From the NCBI RefSeq assembly GCF_007289895.1, contig NZ_CP041660.1, positions 868,001-932,000 on the forward strand: a stretch of 64,000 nt of DNA, given 5' to 3'. The notes beneath the pieces were generated by a model. It saw only the letters and a list, made by a program, of their open reading frames with translations, did no database searches and was not told where the DNA came from. Positions 19,804-29,400 of the stretch are shown piece by piece. The DNA comes from Catenovulum sediminis. GTDB lineage: Bacteria; Pseudomonadota; Gammaproteobacteria; Enterobacterales; Alteromonadaceae. The position numbers were made by a program, and so were the translations under genes. Numbering within the stretch: the stretch's first letter is position 1; each line of letters begins with the position of its first letter.

Positions 19804-20416
19804 CTCGCTTTCCCCATGTGTATGCTTGATGTTAGTGTTAAATGATTTACATTTTTATTACATTCCATTTTAAGCTACCACAAGTTTTTTATGTTGTTCA
19901 ATATACTTTTTGACCGGCAATTAAAAGAACTTAGGTCAATAGCTTTATGCGTTCATTTTCAGAAATGGGATTAAAATTCAAATATAACAAGACATTTTTT
20001 TCTTAAGATCTTTTTAATATCGGCAGCTAAAAGGATTTAGATAAGACATGCCAAAAGACCTTAAAAAGACAAATTGCACAGTTCTTTTTTGCAACAAATA
20101 CACAACATATACCATTTAGAAATAGCATATAACAAAAAAACTATTAGTACTCTATATTTCTATCTAAATGCAGTTCAGTAAACAAAATCATTCCGCTCGC
20201 GCTTTCTTTTGCTAAGACATTAGCAAAGATATTAGCAACGACTAGGCTGCATGTCCCAAAACGCTCTGTTGTTAAACTTTTTATGCAACCAACTTGTGTT
20301 GTATTGAGACACTTTTGTGATGTTTTTAGCACTCAGTTGGGATAATCAACTGACACACTTACCCTGAAACTTATCGGCTTAAAGCACTCATTTAAAAATA
20401 GAAAACGAGGTCTATT
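19804..20416. other. Intergenic region between divergent chitinase and spondin operons
   Basis: This 613-base AT-rich stretch must hold the promoters for both divergent operons. I see an inverted repeat TCAGTTG-N7-CAACTGA (20333-20353) about 65 bases before the plus-strand start, a possible operator. The open frame at 20144-20332 has no recognisable product or ribosome site. No RNA gene was identified. Confidence 0.5.
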
Positions 20417-21121
20417 ATGAAAACCAAACTAACTTTATTATCGGTTGCACTCATCTCTTCAGTGACATATAACCAAAGCGTCATCTCAGCTGAACTAGAT
20501 GTTCAAGTTTACAACCTGACACACGGAATCACATTTACACCCGTACTAGTTGCGGCGCACGATCAGCAAACGGCGTTATTCCATAGTGGTGAATCGGCCT
20601 CTGCTGCACTGCAAAAAATGGCAGAAGGCGGCGCAATCGATGACTTAGTCGCCAATGTTGAAGCGGCCGGAGGTGTCACTTTACAAAATCCAGCACAAGG
20701 CATGTTGATGGCCGGCGAAATGGCAAGTGGCATGCTAGATACAGGTGACAATATGTATCTTTCATTAACCGCCATGCTGCTGCCTACCAATGATGGCTTT
20801 GTGGGTTTAGATAGCTGGAAAATTCCGACACAAGCTGGAACCTACCAGATTATGCTCAATGCCTATGATGCTGGTACAGAAGCCAATGACGAGATAATTA
20901 ACGGCGGTGGTGCGGCGGGTACACCTGGCATTCCAGCGGCACCGGCAGGTGATGGGGGTACAGGCGGCAGTGGCGTAACCAGCACCGAAAATAATACCAA
21001 CGTACATATCCACCCAGGCAACTTAGGTGACACAAATGCATCTGGCGGTATTTCTGACATAGATAGTCGTGTGCATCGTTGGTTAAACCCAGTTGCAAAA
21101 CTCGTCATAACCGTAAAATAA
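20417..21121 (+). CDS. Exported spondin-N-domain protein
   Basis: The 234-residue product has a signal peptide (MKTKLTLLSVALISSVTYNQ...ISA) and then a Spondin_N-like domain. The domain is marked by VQVYNLTHGITFTPVLVAAH, the ALFHSGESASAALQKMAEGG segment, MLLPTNDGFVGLDSW, AYDAGTEANDE, and the C-terminal VHIHPGNL and LNPVAKLVITVK. Bacterial members are secreted or surface proteins of unknown role; the fold resembles a C2-like metal-binding sandwich in eukaryotic F-spondin. A glycine-rich loop (GGGAAGTPGIPAAPAGDGG) replaces the usual short insert. RBS GAGG precedes the ATG. The paralogue follows nine bases later. Confidence 0.85.
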   Translation: MKTKLTLLSVALISSVTYNQSVISAELDVQVYNLTHGITFTPVLVAAHDQQTALFHSGESASAALQKMAEGGAIDDLVANVEAAGGVTLQNPAQGMLMAGEMASGMLDTGDNMYLSLTAMLLPTNDGFVGLDSWKIPTQAGTYQIMLNAYDAGTEANDEIINGGGAAGTPGIPAAPAGDGGTGGSGVTSTENNTNVHIHPGNLGDTNASGGISDIDSRVHRWLNPVAKLVITVK

Positions 21122-21130
21122 GGGGGTTTT

Positions 21131-21841
21131 ATGAAACATTTAATTACAGGCGTTCGTAAACTCACATTGCTCAGTTTGATAACCGCTTTGTCGGCCTGTT
21201 CAATTGATTTTAATGACGACGATGACGATCATCAGGATCCGATGCAGGAAACAACCGCCATGTATCAGATTACACTGACCAACAATACACAAGGTCAACC
21301 ATTCTCGCCACCCAGTATCGTGATACATGAAGCTGATACCCATTTATGGCAATTGGGACAAGCAGCCAATAGCGCATTAGAAAAACTTGCCGAAGGGGGT
21401 GATGCCAGTGATTTTTCCAATCAAAGTGGTATTAAACAAGCTTACCATGCAGAGGGCCCACTAGCACCTGGCGCGACAGACAGTTGGCTGGTAGAAACAC
21501 ATCCAAGCAAAGGTTACCAAATGAGCTTAGCGACTATGCTGGTTAATACCAATGATGCCTTTACCGGCTTAAAAAATCTTAATTTAAGCAACTTGGCTAT
21601 TGGTGAATCGATGATGAAAACACTTCATGTATACGATGCTGGTACAGAAGCGAACGACGAAAGTGCATTGCCCGGCCCTGCGGCAGGCGGTGAAGGTTAT
21701 AATAGTGCGCGCAACGATGTGAATAGAGTACATATACACGCTGGCGTGATAACTGAATATGAGCTTTCTGGTTCTGTTTTGCAACCGACACATAAGTTTG
21801 ATAACCCAGTCGCAAAAATAGTGATTAAACGCATGCAATAA
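21131..21841 (+). CDS. Spondin-N-domain lipoprotein
   Basis: The 236-residue product is a paralogue of the gene just upstream and looks lipid-anchored: the leader ends in LSLITALSACSIDF, a lipobox with Cys at about residue 23, followed by a strongly acidic DDDDDD tether. The spondin-type core reads YQITLTNNTQGQPFSPPSIV, LWQLGQAANSALEKLAEGGD, TMLVNTNDAFTGL, YDAGTEANDES, VHIHAGV and NPVAKIVIKR. A soluble form plus a membrane-tethered form suggests two working locations. The two-component system begins 56 bases downstream on the same strand, so it may sense or control this pair. Confidence 0.85.
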   Translation: MKHLITGVRKLTLLSLITALSACSIDFNDDDDDHQDPMQETTAMYQITLTNNTQGQPFSPPSIVIHEADTHLWQLGQAANSALEKLAEGGDASDFSNQSGIKQAYHAEGPLAPGATDSWLVETHPSKGYQMSLATMLVNTNDAFTGLKNLNLSNLAIGESMMKTLHVYDAGTEANDESALPGPAAGGEGYNSARNDVNRVHIHAGVITEYELSGSVLQPTHKFDNPVAKIVIKRMQ

Positions 21842-21897
21842 AATTGCTATTAATCCGCTCCTATCTTTAATGGACCTAAAAAGGGGCGGAACATTTT

Positions 21898-22587
21898 ATG
21901 GGTAAACACATTTTGCTGGTTGAAGATAATCCGGACATTGCCAATATTGTCTCCATCAATTTATCTATGCTGGACCATAAAGTCAGTCTTTTTAATGATG
22001 GCAGTCAAGCATACAAACAGTTAAACCAAGAATATGATTTAGCCATTTTTGACATTATGTTGCCCGGTACGGATGGTTTAAAACTGTGTAAACGCATGCG
22101 TCAATTGCACCCGGATATACCCATTATTATGTTAACCGCCAAATCGTCCGAGCTGGATGTTGTCGTTGGATTGGAAAGTGGCGCGGATGATTATTTAAGT
22201 AAACCTTTTTCGGTGCTTGAATTACAGGCCAGGGTTAAAGCGCATCTGCGAAGATGCAAAAGTAACACTCAAAATGAAGTCAAAAGCTGTCTAACCTTTA
22301 ACGAGCTCAGCATTGATGCAAATTGTTACCAGGTGAAACTTAAACAAGAAGTGCTGGAAACAACAGCAAAAGAGTTTGAACTCTTACATTTTTTAGCTCA
22401 ACACCCGCAACGTGTATTTTCACGCGAGCAGTTGTTGGATGAGATATGGGGCTACCAACATGCAGGCTCTGGACATACCGTAAATTCAACCGTCAACCGA
22501 CTGCGGGCAAAACTGGAAACAGATCCTGCAAAGCCGAAATGGTTAATTACGGTATGGGGTGTAGGTTATAAATTTGATGGGAGTTAA
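21898..22587 (+). CDS. OmpR/PhoB-family response regulator
   Basis: The 229-residue protein has an N-terminal receiver (VEDNPDIANIV, phospho-acceptor Asp52 in FDIMLPGTDG, Thr80 in MLTAK, Lys102 in LSKPFS). The C-terminal winged-helix DNA-binding domain has TAKEFELLHFLAQHPQRVFS, REQLLDEIWGY and HTVNSTVNRLRAKLE, ending VWGVGYKF. It precedes its kinase by 3 bases. A ribosome site (GGGGCGGAAC) lies just before the ATG. Its target is unknown; the upstream spondin pair and the divergent chitinases are the natural first candidates. Confidence 0.95.
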   Translation: MGKHILLVEDNPDIANIVSINLSMLDHKVSLFNDGSQAYKQLNQEYDLAIFDIMLPGTDGLKLCKRMRQLHPDIPIIMLTAKSSELDVVVGLESGADDYLSKPFSVLELQARVKAHLRRCKSNTQNEVKSCLTFNELSIDANCYQVKLKQEVLETTAKEFELLHFLAQHPQRVFSREQLLDEIWGYQHAGSGHTVNSTVNRLRAKLETDPAKPKWLITVWGVGYKFDGS

Positions 22588-22590
22588 ACT

Positions 22591-24048
22591 ATGTTTCGTT
22601 CACTTGCCAACCAATTGGCGTTGATTATTGGGCTTTTATTTTTAGCCGCAACCGCTGTTTTATTTCAATGGTATCTACATAGCAGTGAACAATTTACGCA
22701 TGAGGTTGAACAAAAATTACATCAAGAACTCGCCCATCATTTAATTCACGACAGCCCCAGTTTACAGCAGGGAATTATTGAAATTGCGGCGCTTAAACCT
22801 GTTTTTCATACCCAAATGTTACTGGGTCCGGAATGGGAGTTTTATGCAACCGATGCCGATGGCAATATTTTGGCTTACTCAGCACCTGAAGGCGTTGTAA
22901 AACTCAATAAAATTAATTTGCAACCCATTAAAAACTTTATAAATGGGGCGAATTTTCCTTTATACGGAGATGATCCAAGAACACCCGGTGGCCATAAAAT
23001 ATTTTCTGCCGCTCCGATTTTGACGCCAAATGGCGCATTAAGTGGTTATTTATATGTCATTATTGGCGGGCAAAAATTAGACAATACAATAGCATTGCTA
23101 GCCGATAGTAAAGTATTAAAAGACAGTTTAGTGATATTAGCATTAACCATCCTATTTGGTTTATTGGCAATGTTTTTAGCCATACATACCGTCACCAAAC
23201 CCTTAAAAAAACTCAGCCAACGCACATCCAGTTATGTACAAAATGATTTTGCTCACTTGCAATCAGACGACAAACCTTTATGTGCCGCCAAAGAAATTCA
23301 GGAGCTTGAGCGAAGCTTTAGTCAGTCAGCCAAGCATATTAAACACCAATTAAGTCAGATTAAATCAACCGAGCAACTTAGGCGTGAATTGTTATCACAT
23401 GTTTCTCACGACTTTAGAACCCCACTCACCGCACTCAATGGTTACCTCGAAACCTGGTTGATCAGTCCGACCGACAAACGCAGTGACGAACTTATAAAAA
23501 TTGCGCTAAAAAACGGTCAACAAATTAGCCAGCTAGTGGAAGCTTTATTTGAACTAGCGCGGTTAGAAAGTGGTGATATCAAACTCTACCCTGAGCCGGT
23601 CAACTTAGTTGAACTGGCACATGACGTAATGCAACGCCTTAGTTTTCAGGCTGAGCAAGCGAAGATCAGTTTAAAACTAGAGCACCCGCAAAATAATTAC
23701 CCAATTGCGCGCGCGGACATTGCAAAATTAGAGCGCATCTTAGTTAATTTAATTGATAATGCGATTCGTCATAGCCAAGCAAATGATGTAGTGACACTTG
23801 CCATTGTTCCACAAAAGGAAAACATTTGTATTTCCGTGCAGGACACGGGTACTGGGATACCGAAAAATGAATTACAGGCAATTTTTGAAGCTAAATATCG
23901 CGCAACCAATAGCCGAGGGAAAAACCATCATGCGGGATTAGGACTTGCCATCGTCCGCCATTTATTAAACATGCATAATTCGGATATTCAGGTAAGCAGC
24001 GAAGCGCAAAAAGGCACCTGCTTTAGTTTTGCGCTCGCGTACGCTTAG
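22591..24048 (+). CDS. Membrane sensor histidine kinase
   Basis: The 485-residue kinase has a first transmembrane helix (residues about 8-27, [17 protein letters not shown]), a periplasmic sensor of about 150 residues, a second helix ([20 protein letters not shown]) and a HAMP-like linker. The dimerisation helix carries the phospho-acceptor in [20 protein letters not shown]. The ATPase has N-box [19 protein letters not shown] and [11 protein letters not shown]. The sensor domain binds an unknown signal. It pairs with the response regulator 3 bases upstream, and its 3' end overlaps the converging macrodomain gene by 26 bases. Confidence 0.95.
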   Translation: MFRSLANQLALIIGLLFLAATAVLFQWYLHSSEQFTHEVEQKLHQELAHHLIHDSPSLQQGIIEIAALKPVFHTQMLLGPEWEFYATDADGNILAYSAPEGVVKLNKINLQPIKNFINGANFPLYGDDPRTPGGHKIFSAAPILTPNGALSGYLYVIIGGQKLDNTIALLADSKVLKDSLVILALTILFGLLAMFLAIHTVTKPLKKLSQRTSSYVQNDFAHLQSDDKPLCAAKEIQELERSFSQSAKHIKHQLSQIKSTEQLRRELLSHVSHDFRTPLTALNGYLETWLISPTDKRSDELIKIALKNGQQISQLVEALFELARLESGDIKLYPEPVNLVELAHDVMQRLSFQAEQAKISLKLEHPQNNYPIARADIAKLERILVNLIDNAIRHSQANDVVTLAIVPQKENICISVQDTGTGIPKNELQAIFEAKYRATNSRGKNHHAGLGLAIVRHLLNMHNSDIQVSSEAQKGTCFSFALAYA

Positions 24049-24538
24049 CATCGCACAAAGCTTCATAAGTCCGTGCACCAAAACAGGCAAAAATCACTTT
24101 TTGCAGATGGGTCGCACTGGCATTAAACTGACTTACTGTGTGCATCGCAATCTGGCAAGCCTGCTCAATTGGGTAACCATACACGCCACAGCTAATAGCC
24201 GGAAAAGCGATACTTTGCAGCTGGTGTTTTTCGGCTAATAACAAAGAATTGGTATAACAGCGGGCTAAATCTTCGGGTTCACCTTCATGTCCACCATACC
24301 AAATGGGTCCAACGGTGTGAATGACATACTTGGCCGCTAACTGAAAACCCGCCGTTATTTTAGCCTGCCCCGTTTTACAGCCACCTAAGGCACGACAGGC
24401 TTCTTTCAACTCAGGCCCAGCGGCTCGATGAATCGCACCATCGACGCCTCCACCCCCTAATAGTGAGGGATTGGCTGCATTGACAATTGCGTCAACAGCT
24501 AACTTTGTAATATCAACATCTAGAATTTCAATTTGCAT
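24023..24538 (-). CDS. Macrodomain protein, O-acetyl-ADP-ribose deacetylase (YmdB-like)
   Basis: Macrodomains bind ADP-ribose; the YmdB class deacetylates O-acetyl-ADP-ribose and can remove mono-ADP-ribose. Visible motifs are [20 protein letters not shown] followed by AIHRAAG, then [26 protein letters not shown] and [13 protein letters not shown]. Length (171) fits. I use the ATG at 24538 with AGG nine bases upstream; the frame can be extended to a GTG at 24544. It stands alone and overlaps the 3' end of the histidine kinase gene. Confidence 0.94.
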   Translation of the reverse strand: MQIEILDVDITKLAVDAIVNAANPSLLGGGGVDGAIHRAAGPELKEACRALGGCKTGQAKITAGFQLAAKYVIHTVGPIWYGGHEGEPEDLARCYTNSLLLAEKHQLQSIAFPAISCGVYGYPIEQACQIAMHTVSQFNASATHLQKVIFACFGARTYEALCDAKRTRAQN

Positions 24539-24704
24539 GCTCACTCGCCTTTAGATTACGCAGCGAATAATGGGAATGTTTTCATTTTTGCAGCTGATTA
24601 ATATTTATACAAGCCAAAATTAAAACATGTGAACAAGTACACTTAATTCAATACGCTTGACTCGATGGCATTAACATAGTCTAGCGAGAAGAGCTAACTG
24701 CCAA

Positions 24705-25556
24705 TTAATCCATCAATAGTTTATCCAGCCAGCTTAAAAATATGCGTGCATTTTTACCCTCGAAGTGAGCTTTTTTGGCCACATAATAACACAGTTCAGA
24801 TTCAACCGAGTGGGTCCCAAAATGCTGTAATTGCTTTGTTTTTAGCAACCTTTTCGCCAGTGTTGTCGAACAAAAAACCAACTCATTTTCAGCCATTGCC
24901 TGCTGAATACCAAAAAACTCTTGGTCAAATTTCTTAACGGTAATATTAGCTTGCTCTACGCCATTTTTAGCCAGCCAAGCTTTCAGCGGTGGCGCTGGCA
25001 ACTCTGAATTTTTCCATTCGGTGGAAAATATCGTTATCGGCTTGGCAGACCATGAGGGGGTCTGCATTCCGTAAGCACCATAGACATCAAATGATTCACA
25101 CTTCACAATGTCACCAGCTTGCACAGTGCTAGCATCACCAAAACGGACAGGTATAACATAAGGTAAGCTGTCTAATGATTCACCTGTAGATACTTCAACG
25201 GAGATATTGGGATTAGACAGCGAAAAATCTTTGAGGCTAGGCAGCAACACCAAGGCGGCCAAAGAAGAGGTTGTGGTTACCCTTACAACATAACCTGACA
25301 ATTTAATTTCTTCCAATGCACGTTCAATCTGAGCAAACCCATCCGACGTAGCAATCGCAAGCCTTCGCCCCACCTCAGTTAAGGTCACGCTTCTGGCTTC
25401 TCGCTTAAATAGACTTACATTTAAGCGCCCTTCCAAGTTATTAATATGGTGTGAAATAGCGGTTGGCGTGAGTGATAGCTCTTCCGCTGCCAATTTAAAA
25501 CTACCTCGCCGGGCAGCTGATTCAAATGCTTTAAGCGCTTGTAAAGATACTTGCAT
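24705..25556 (-). CDS. LysR-family transcriptional regulator, GcvA-like
   Basis: The 283-residue protein opens with SLQALKAFESAARRGSFKLAAEEL and the helix-turn-helix LSLTPTAISHHINNLEGRLNVSLFKR, typical of LysR regulators of the GcvA/AmpR branch. The rest is a periplasmic-binding-like effector domain. It is divergent from the azoreductase gene with 134 bases between and an inverted repeat in that gap, the usual arrangement in which a LysR protein controls its neighbour. The effector is unknown; a quinone or azo-type electrophile would suit the target. Confidence 0.93.
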   Translation of the reverse strand: MQVSLQALKAFESAARRGSFKLAAEELSLTPTAISHHINNLEGRLNVSLFKREARSVTLTEVGRRLAIATSDGFAQIERALEEIKLSGYVVRVTTTSSLAALVLLPSLKDFSLSNPNISVEVSTGESLDSLPYVIPVRFGDASTVQAGDIVKCESFDVYGAYGMQTPSWSAKPITIFSTEWKNSELPAPPLKAWLAKNGVEQANITVKKFDQEFFGIQQAMAENELVFCSTTLAKRLLKTKQLQHFGTHSVESELCYYVAKKAHFEGKNARIFLSWLDKLLMD

Positions 25557-25600
25557 GATGATTCCACCTACTTTTCCAAAAAAACAGTATAGATGAATTT

Positions 25601-25620
25601 AACTCATCTTTAAGTGAGTT
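25601..25620. promoter_or_regulatory. Candidate LysR operator
   Basis: A perfect inverted repeat, AACTCA-N8-TGAGTT, lies in the gap between the LysR gene and azoR, about 45 bases from the LysR start and 70 from the azoR start. Confidence 0.5.
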
Positions 25621-25690
25621 TTTTACGTTTGTGAATGACCACAATGGGTTGCAAAATCCCATTTACCATCAAACCTAGAAGGAAATACAA

Positions 25691-26374
25691 ATGCCCACTA
25701 TATTACATATAGATGCAAGCGTCAGAGATGTTTTAAACGCAAGCTCAAAACATGGCTCAATCTCAAAAAAGATAGCTTTAAACTTTACCAACAGATGGCG
25801 CACACATCGACCGACAGATGAGTATATCTATCGAGATATAGGTCAAAACCCTCCGGCTTTTATTACACAAGAATGGATAGCAGCCGTATTTACAGCGGAT
25901 GAAAAGAAAACGGATAAACAAAAACAAATATTAGCCCTATCAGACTCTTTGATAGCCGAGCTAACAATAGCTGACATCATTGTAATTTCTTCGCCGATGT
26001 ACAATTACGGTATGCCAGCACAACTTAAAGCCTGGTTTGACCAAATAGTCCGTATCAACAAAACATTTGATTTTGATCTTGCACGAGGAGACTTTCCGCT
26101 GCAACCTTTACTGTCAGGTAAAACACTGATCGCAATCACTTCATGCGGAGAGTTTGGATTTGAAAAAGGCGGAATTAGAGAAAGCGCAAACCATCTGCTA
26201 CCTCATTTGCGTACCCTCAGCAAATATTTGGGCGCTGATACCATGTATGAAATTATTTCTGAATTTCAGGAGTTTGCGGATGAACGGCATAAAAAGTCTG
26301 TTGCAAACGCGTTACGCCAAGCTGAAAATTTAGCGGCTGAACTCGCGCTTAGGGTGACGGAAACTGGTACCTAA
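25691..26374 (+). CDS. azoR: FMN-dependent NADH-azoreductase
   Basis: AzoR-type flavodoxin-fold enzymes reduce quinones and azo compounds with NADH. The 227-residue product starts MPTILHIDASVR and continues with SKHGSISKKIALNF, the FMN phosphate-binding region. SPMYNYGMPAQLKAWFDQIVR is the flavin-contacting signature. ITSCGEFGFEKGG and YLGADTMYEII complete the fold. RBS AGAAGGAA is close to the ATG. Expression is probably under the divergent LysR regulator. It is somewhat longer than E. coli AzoR (201). Confidence 0.93.
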   Translation: MPTILHIDASVRDVLNASSKHGSISKKIALNFTNRWRTHRPTDEYIYRDIGQNPPAFITQEWIAAVFTADEKKTDKQKQILALSDSLIAELTIADIIVISSPMYNYGMPAQLKAWFDQIVRINKTFDFDLARGDFPLQPLLSGKTLIAITSCGEFGFEKGGIRESANHLLPHLRTLSKYLGADTMYEIISEFQEFADERHKKSVANALRQAENLAAELALRVTETGT

Positions 26375-26408
26375 TTCTATTACCATGCTTCTATAAAAAC
26401 TGTATACC

Positions 26409-26436
26409 TCAAGTCGGGCTATTAAACTCGACTTGA
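26409..26436. terminator. Possible bidirectional terminator hairpin
   Basis: TCAAGTCG (26409-26416) and CGACTTGA (26429-26436) form an 8-base stem between two converging genes. There is no clear T-run, so the assignment is weak. Confidence 0.4.
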
Positions 26437-26475
26437 AGGCCAAAACGAACATGCTAACAAGGCTTTGTTATTAAT

Positions 26476-29400
26476 CTATTCCTCAGGTGTAAATTCAAAA
26501 TCATTGTTCACTCTGAAAAACTGAATATCTAATAACCCAGGGTGCGCTGCCAGACCAAACAACATCACCGCCAAATTTTCCGCTTTAATCTGCTGTGCTG
26601 AACTGTTTGGATCATCCGCCTGATAAGCCCAAGGGATCTCGATTCCATTTACCTGTGTTGCTAAAATAGCCAAATTATTGTCTTGCCACAACAATAAATC
26701 ATCTAATAAATTATTGTTTGCTGGAATAAAGCCTGCAATAACAGCTGGATGTGCCCGGTTGCTACTGTGTACATCTAACGAATCCGGCAGCGCAAAGCCC
26801 CAAACATAAGCTGGCGCTATTTTTGCGTCTAACCAGAAAGACTTTTCAGCGTTTGCATGGCTAGCGAATAACTGCCGGTAGTTCGCTGAATTCAATATTG
26901 AATTTAATAAATAATAATTCAACTGATGCAAAGTAGCCGAAATGCTATTTTCATCTTCGTTCGCCGGCATCGCATAACCGTCATAAAAACGGATTGGAAA
27001 TTGCTGCCCCGTCGCATAATACCTTTGCCATAGCTCAGCGGCCAAACTATTGTCATAATTCATCGCAAGCCATACAGTTAACATTTGTTGGTTGTAGACA
27101 CCTTGTGTTTGAAGCGTCTCAGCTTGCGCATTTTGCGTAGTGACAACTAACCCGCTATCTGTATTTTCAATCAGGTTGTCGTAAGTCACAGAGGTTAAGA
27201 AAATATCCGCAGCTTCGCGAATCAGTCCATTATTACTAAACGCATTGCGTACAAAGTGAACGCCAGCAACTAATGTCATAGTGTCTGTCACACTAAATTC
27301 CATTTCACCTTGACTGTTTAAAATAGCAGCACCGCTCGCATCAAGCTGACTGGCAAACATACCGTCAGCATTGCGCGATAAGACAATATTTTCATTGCCT
27401 CCATTGAGCACTTCTAAGGTATTTAAAACTTTAGTTGCAGCACTGCTGTCCCATTCCATTTGCTGCGCTATCGATAAAGCGACCAATGCTAACCCTGTGG
27501 TTGCAACACTGCGTGGTCTTTCATCTGTACTGTTCAATTCAATTTGATCAATATACAAACCGTTAGTGTCCCGCATGGCGTCAAATACACTTGCCAGATC
27601 TCGTGCTAATGCATTCGCTTGCGCGATTTTTTGTAAATCGACGACAGGTGAGTTATCTGAATCCCAGACAAATGTCACCACATCATATGCATTTAATTGA
27701 TAATGGGTCGATTGCCCTTGCCAGTTGATATCAACCTCTTGTGTATCTGCCGTTAAATTCAAAACCACAGTAACAATGGTATTGTCTGGGTTTTTAAAGG
27801 CGATACTTTGTACTTGCGCATTACCAGAAACCGCCTCAATTAAAACAGCGCCGGATTGCAAAAATTTACTAATATGACCAAAGGCGTAATATTCAGCATT
27901 AGCTTGCATATTACCGGCGTTATCTATTGTGACCAATGCGCGACAATCGGTACAGCCACCTTGCTGTGGACCATTATTAACATCCAAAGCTAAACTATCG
28001 TAAAAAATGCCTTTTGCGCCCGCCTGAAAAACAGGCAGCAGAAAATCATTTAACGTTGCGGTTAAATACTGGCCAAAACTGCGCCCATCTTCACGGTTGC
28101 GACAACTCGTTAGATAGACATCTCGTGTACGCGGTAAATCTGAAATGTTTTCAATTGCTTGCGTATAGTCAGAGGCCCCATTATCGGCTTGATAACACTG
28201 CATGGCGATAGCTCGTGCTCTGGCATAGATAAAATCATTATCCATCAGATTTTCCGCAAATAATGCAATATCAAAGTCAGCCTGACTGTCAAAATCAGTC
28301 CAATTGCCATCCCAAACCCAGATATCCGGTAATTTTGGCAAGGCACTCATTGCGGGAAAGAAAAAGTCTTGAAAGAACAGCTCATAATCTGCCAATGCCC
28401 ACAACATAGATGGATAGGTATCCTGTAAATGCGGTTGATTTTGTAAACTGATGCTGTCAAATGTAAGCCCTGCATCTTCATAGGCTGTTAAAAACTTAGC
28501 AAAATAATTGGCATAACTTTGATAAAACTCAACGCGTAAACTGCCGCCGTTTAAACTGCTGTTGTCTTTCATCCACGCTGGCGCGCTCCAAGATACGGCA
28601 TGCAATTCAATTTCTGGATTTTCATTCTTTATAGTAGACAAGAGTGGCAATAAATAATCTTCATCATCCCCTATCGAAAACTGCTCGAGCTCAGGGTCGG
28701 TTAACCCCACGGCAACATCATCATAACTGCGTGCAGCGCGCGATATAAACTCGCCCATGCCCGACATAGGGACTCGTAAATGCTGTAAATTAATTCCTTG
28801 CTCTGCTGAAAATATACGCTCGACGATGCTATTGGCTTGTGCTGACTGGTAAATTAAACTGGCGGCACTATCCGTTAAATTTGCGCCTAAACCAGTAATA
28901 ATTTGTTTCGGTTGGGCATCACTGACATCAATTTGATGTGTTGCTGTACCGGTTCCGGCTCTTAAAATCTGTTGATTTTGTTCGCTCAATAATTGTGAGC
29001 CATCGCCCCGCGTTAGCCATACATTAACTTGATTGGTTAAATTTGGATTCACGGTATGAATATAAACTTCTGAATCTTGCGTTAAATCCCGACTAACGGT
29101 TTGCACGATAAACTCGGTTTGCCCTACCGCGTCACATGGCAGGCTAAAAGATAAAGTGTCACCCTCTAAAAATTGTGCAATTTCGGTTTGATTAGCCTGC
29201 TCTACCACTCGAATTTGCCTTTGGTCCCCTTGCGCATCAGTCTCTAAAACAATACTGTATTCAATCGCTTGCTCGCCTAAACTACAGTCGCTCGAAACCG
29301 TTTCGGCAATTGCCAGCGTGTCTGTGTGGATTTCGCCAACTTCTTCTAACTGAGTGGTTTGTGCAATGCCATCATTGACAAAACCTTGTATTAATAAGGT

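Noticed and set aside
20144-20332. 62-codon open frame upstream of the spondin genes
   Set aside because: No ribosome site, no recognisable composition or domain; treated as non-coding.
20863-21165. Pro/Ala-rich antisense frame of 100 codons
   Set aside because: It is the complement of the glycine-rich loop of the spondin gene.
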